From contig PAJC01000080.1 in the NCBI GenBank assembly GCA_002705165.1, forward strand, positions 11,700 to 18,770: a stretch of DNA of 7,071 bases, given 5' to 3'. The translations under genes and the position numbers were made by a program. Each line of letters begins with the position of its first letter. The first letter of the stretch is position 1. The notes below the pieces were generated by a model. It saw only the letters and a program-made list of their open reading frames with translations, did no database searches and was not told where the DNA came from. Positions 6,505 to 7,071 of this stretch are shown in pieces. The stretch is from Planctomycetaceae bacterium (GTDB lineage Bacteria; Planctomycetota; Planctomycetia; Pirellulales; Pirellulaceae).

Positions 6505-7071
6505 TTATGCTCGGAGAAGAATTTCTCCGCGACCACCATCGATCATATCACCGTGATAAAGATTATAAGAAGCACGCAAAGCCTCATCTGGAACTTCAAA
6601 GCCGTTCTGTACGAGTTTTCGTAACACAACTCTCATGAATTCAGGCTGATACTTCACTGCTTGACGAAAAGTGGGAAGAAGCTGGGGTTGGTCGTCTCCC
6701 ATAAAAACAATGGTTCCACGACGCATACCTGCACCGTGACGAATGCCAGAGCTGCCAAAAACCATGATCGTGCCGGCAAGCATATTAAATCCGATCAGAT
6801 CTCCTGCATTACCGCCAATCACAATCAAACCGCGACGCATCGTCAGGCCTATTTCATTACCTGCGTTCCCATCAACAATGATTGTCCCACGATTCATCCC
6901 TCGTTCACTACCGCGATAGGCGGCTCCTACCTGATGGCCCGCATTTCCATGAACATGGATCAGCCCGCCTTTCATCTCACCCCCAATCCAGTCACCAGCA
7001 TCTCCGTTGACCGTGATCGTTCCACCTCGCATTTCACTGCCGAGATGGCGACCACAATCTCCATTGATGAT
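6505..7071 (-). CDS. fhcC: Formyltransferase/hydrolase complex subunit C (formylmethanofuran dehydrogenase subunit C-like), C-terminal part
   Basis: FhcC is a structural subunit of the cytoplasmic FhcABCD complex. That complex moves the formyl group from formyl-tetrahydromethanopterin to a methanofuran-type carrier and hydrolyses it to formate; FmdC/FwdC are the archaeal counterparts. The frame stays open to the right edge: the 13 codons upstream of the first visible Met (7030-7032) continue the same repeat, so that Met is internal and the true start lies outside. Of the 188 visible residues, 1-124 are tandem G-rich repeats (hydrophobic strand, GNAG, IG, M..G) forming the beta-helix fold shared with the glutamate synthase C-terminal domain. 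The tail has the FmdC/FhcC-type LLPTFR (131-136), then a helical segment, YHGDM (172-176) and the GRGEILL ending (180-186). That tail separates it from glutamate synthase. It is convergent with the moeA fusion. Other fhc genes would be expected beyond the right edge (inference). Confidence 0.88.
   Translation of the reverse strand: MINGDCGRHLGSEMRGGTITVNGDAGDWIGGEMKGGLIHVHGNAGHQVGAAYRGSERGMNRGTIIVDGNAGNEIGLTMRRGLIVIGGNAGDLIGFNMLAGTIMVFGSSGIRHGAGMRRGTIVFMGDDQPQLLPTFRQAVKYQPEFMRVVLRKLVQNGFEVPDEALRASYNLYHGDMIDGGRGEILLRA
6512..6529. terminator. Small perfect hairpin at the convergent gene ends (possible weak terminator)
   Basis: A 7-base stem CGGAGAA (6512-6518) pairs with TTCTCCG (6523-6529) across a 4-base loop. 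It lies 15 bases past the moeA-fusion stop and inside the last codons of fhcC. No clear T-run follows on the + strand, so it is not a classical Rho-independent terminator. Its position between two converging genes with only 7 bases between their stops makes a transcription-end role plausible, but it may be chance within coding sequence. Confidence 0.25.
6715..7071 (-). repeat. Tandem 57-base coding repeat (19-residue GXGXG-type units) in fhcC
   Basis: Visible residues 1-119 of FhcC divide into six units, each ending in (R/K/A)G or GG and starting with a T/L-I-x-V strand: 1-17 (partial), 18-36, 37-62, 63-81, 82-100 and 101-119. Four units are exactly 19 residues. The unit at 37-62 has 26, with seven extra residues around the RGSERGM segment. 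A seventh strand starts at 120 (TIVFMGD) and leads into the tail. The repeat is at protein level; the DNA copies have diverged. Confidence 0.75.

Noticed and set aside
6505..7032. fhcC starting at the Met at 7030-7032
   Set aside because: The codons between 7033 and 7071 continue the G-rich repeat without a stop, so this Met is internal to a repeat unit.
6505..7071. Glutamate synthase large-subunit C-terminal domain
   Set aside because: The repeat fold is shared, but the tail (LLPTFR, YHGDM, GRGEILL ending) is that of FmdC/FhcC, and the protein ends where that subunit ends.

Overview
The window holds six protein genes packed almost end to end, two of them cut by the window edges. The organism looks like a bacterium, most likely a planctomycete. 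The reasons are a formylmethanofuran-dehydrogenase-type C subunit (FhcC/FmdC, part of archaeal-style tetrahydromethanopterin C1 chemistry) beside bacterial genes, a short bacterial DnaK-like protein, roughly balanced base composition, and no good Shine-Dalgarno sequence before any start. The lineage is inferred; no rRNA or other marker is present.

Layout, left to right. (1) At 3-821 (+) lies the C-terminal two thirds of a major facilitator (MFS) transporter. (2) Five bases later, at 827-1708 (+), lies a complete beta-hydroxyacid dehydrogenase (3-hydroxyisobutyrate dehydrogenase / tartronate semialdehyde reductase family). These two probably form a small catabolic transport-plus-reductase unit. 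(3) After an 84-base gap, 1793-3301 (+) encodes a 502-residue Hsp70-family protein. It has a full ATPase domain and a beta substrate-binding domain but no helical lid. (4) At about 3319-4563 (+) there is a divergent MoeA molybdenum insertase. (5) Two bases further on, 4566-6497 (+) encodes a second MoeA fused to a periplasmic-binding-protein-like (PBP-like) domain. (6) Converging on it with a 7-base gap, 6505-7071 (-) is the C-terminal part of fhcC, built of 19-residue G-rich repeats and continuing past the right edge.

Genes 3-5 look like one transcription unit: a chaperone-like ATPase followed by two different molybdenum/tungsten cofactor insertion proteins. Their 3' ends abut fhcC, a subunit of the formyltransferase/hydrolase complex that releases formate from the H4MPT-linked formaldehyde oxidation pathway. 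In archaea the homologous complex is a Mo- or W-pterin enzyme; in known methylotrophic bacteria it has lost the metal. The neighbourhood therefore raises the question whether the insertion genes serve this complex, a formate dehydrogenase that consumes its product, or an unrelated molybdoenzyme. No RNA gene, insertion sequence, CRISPR array or intergenic stretch over 300 bases was seen.
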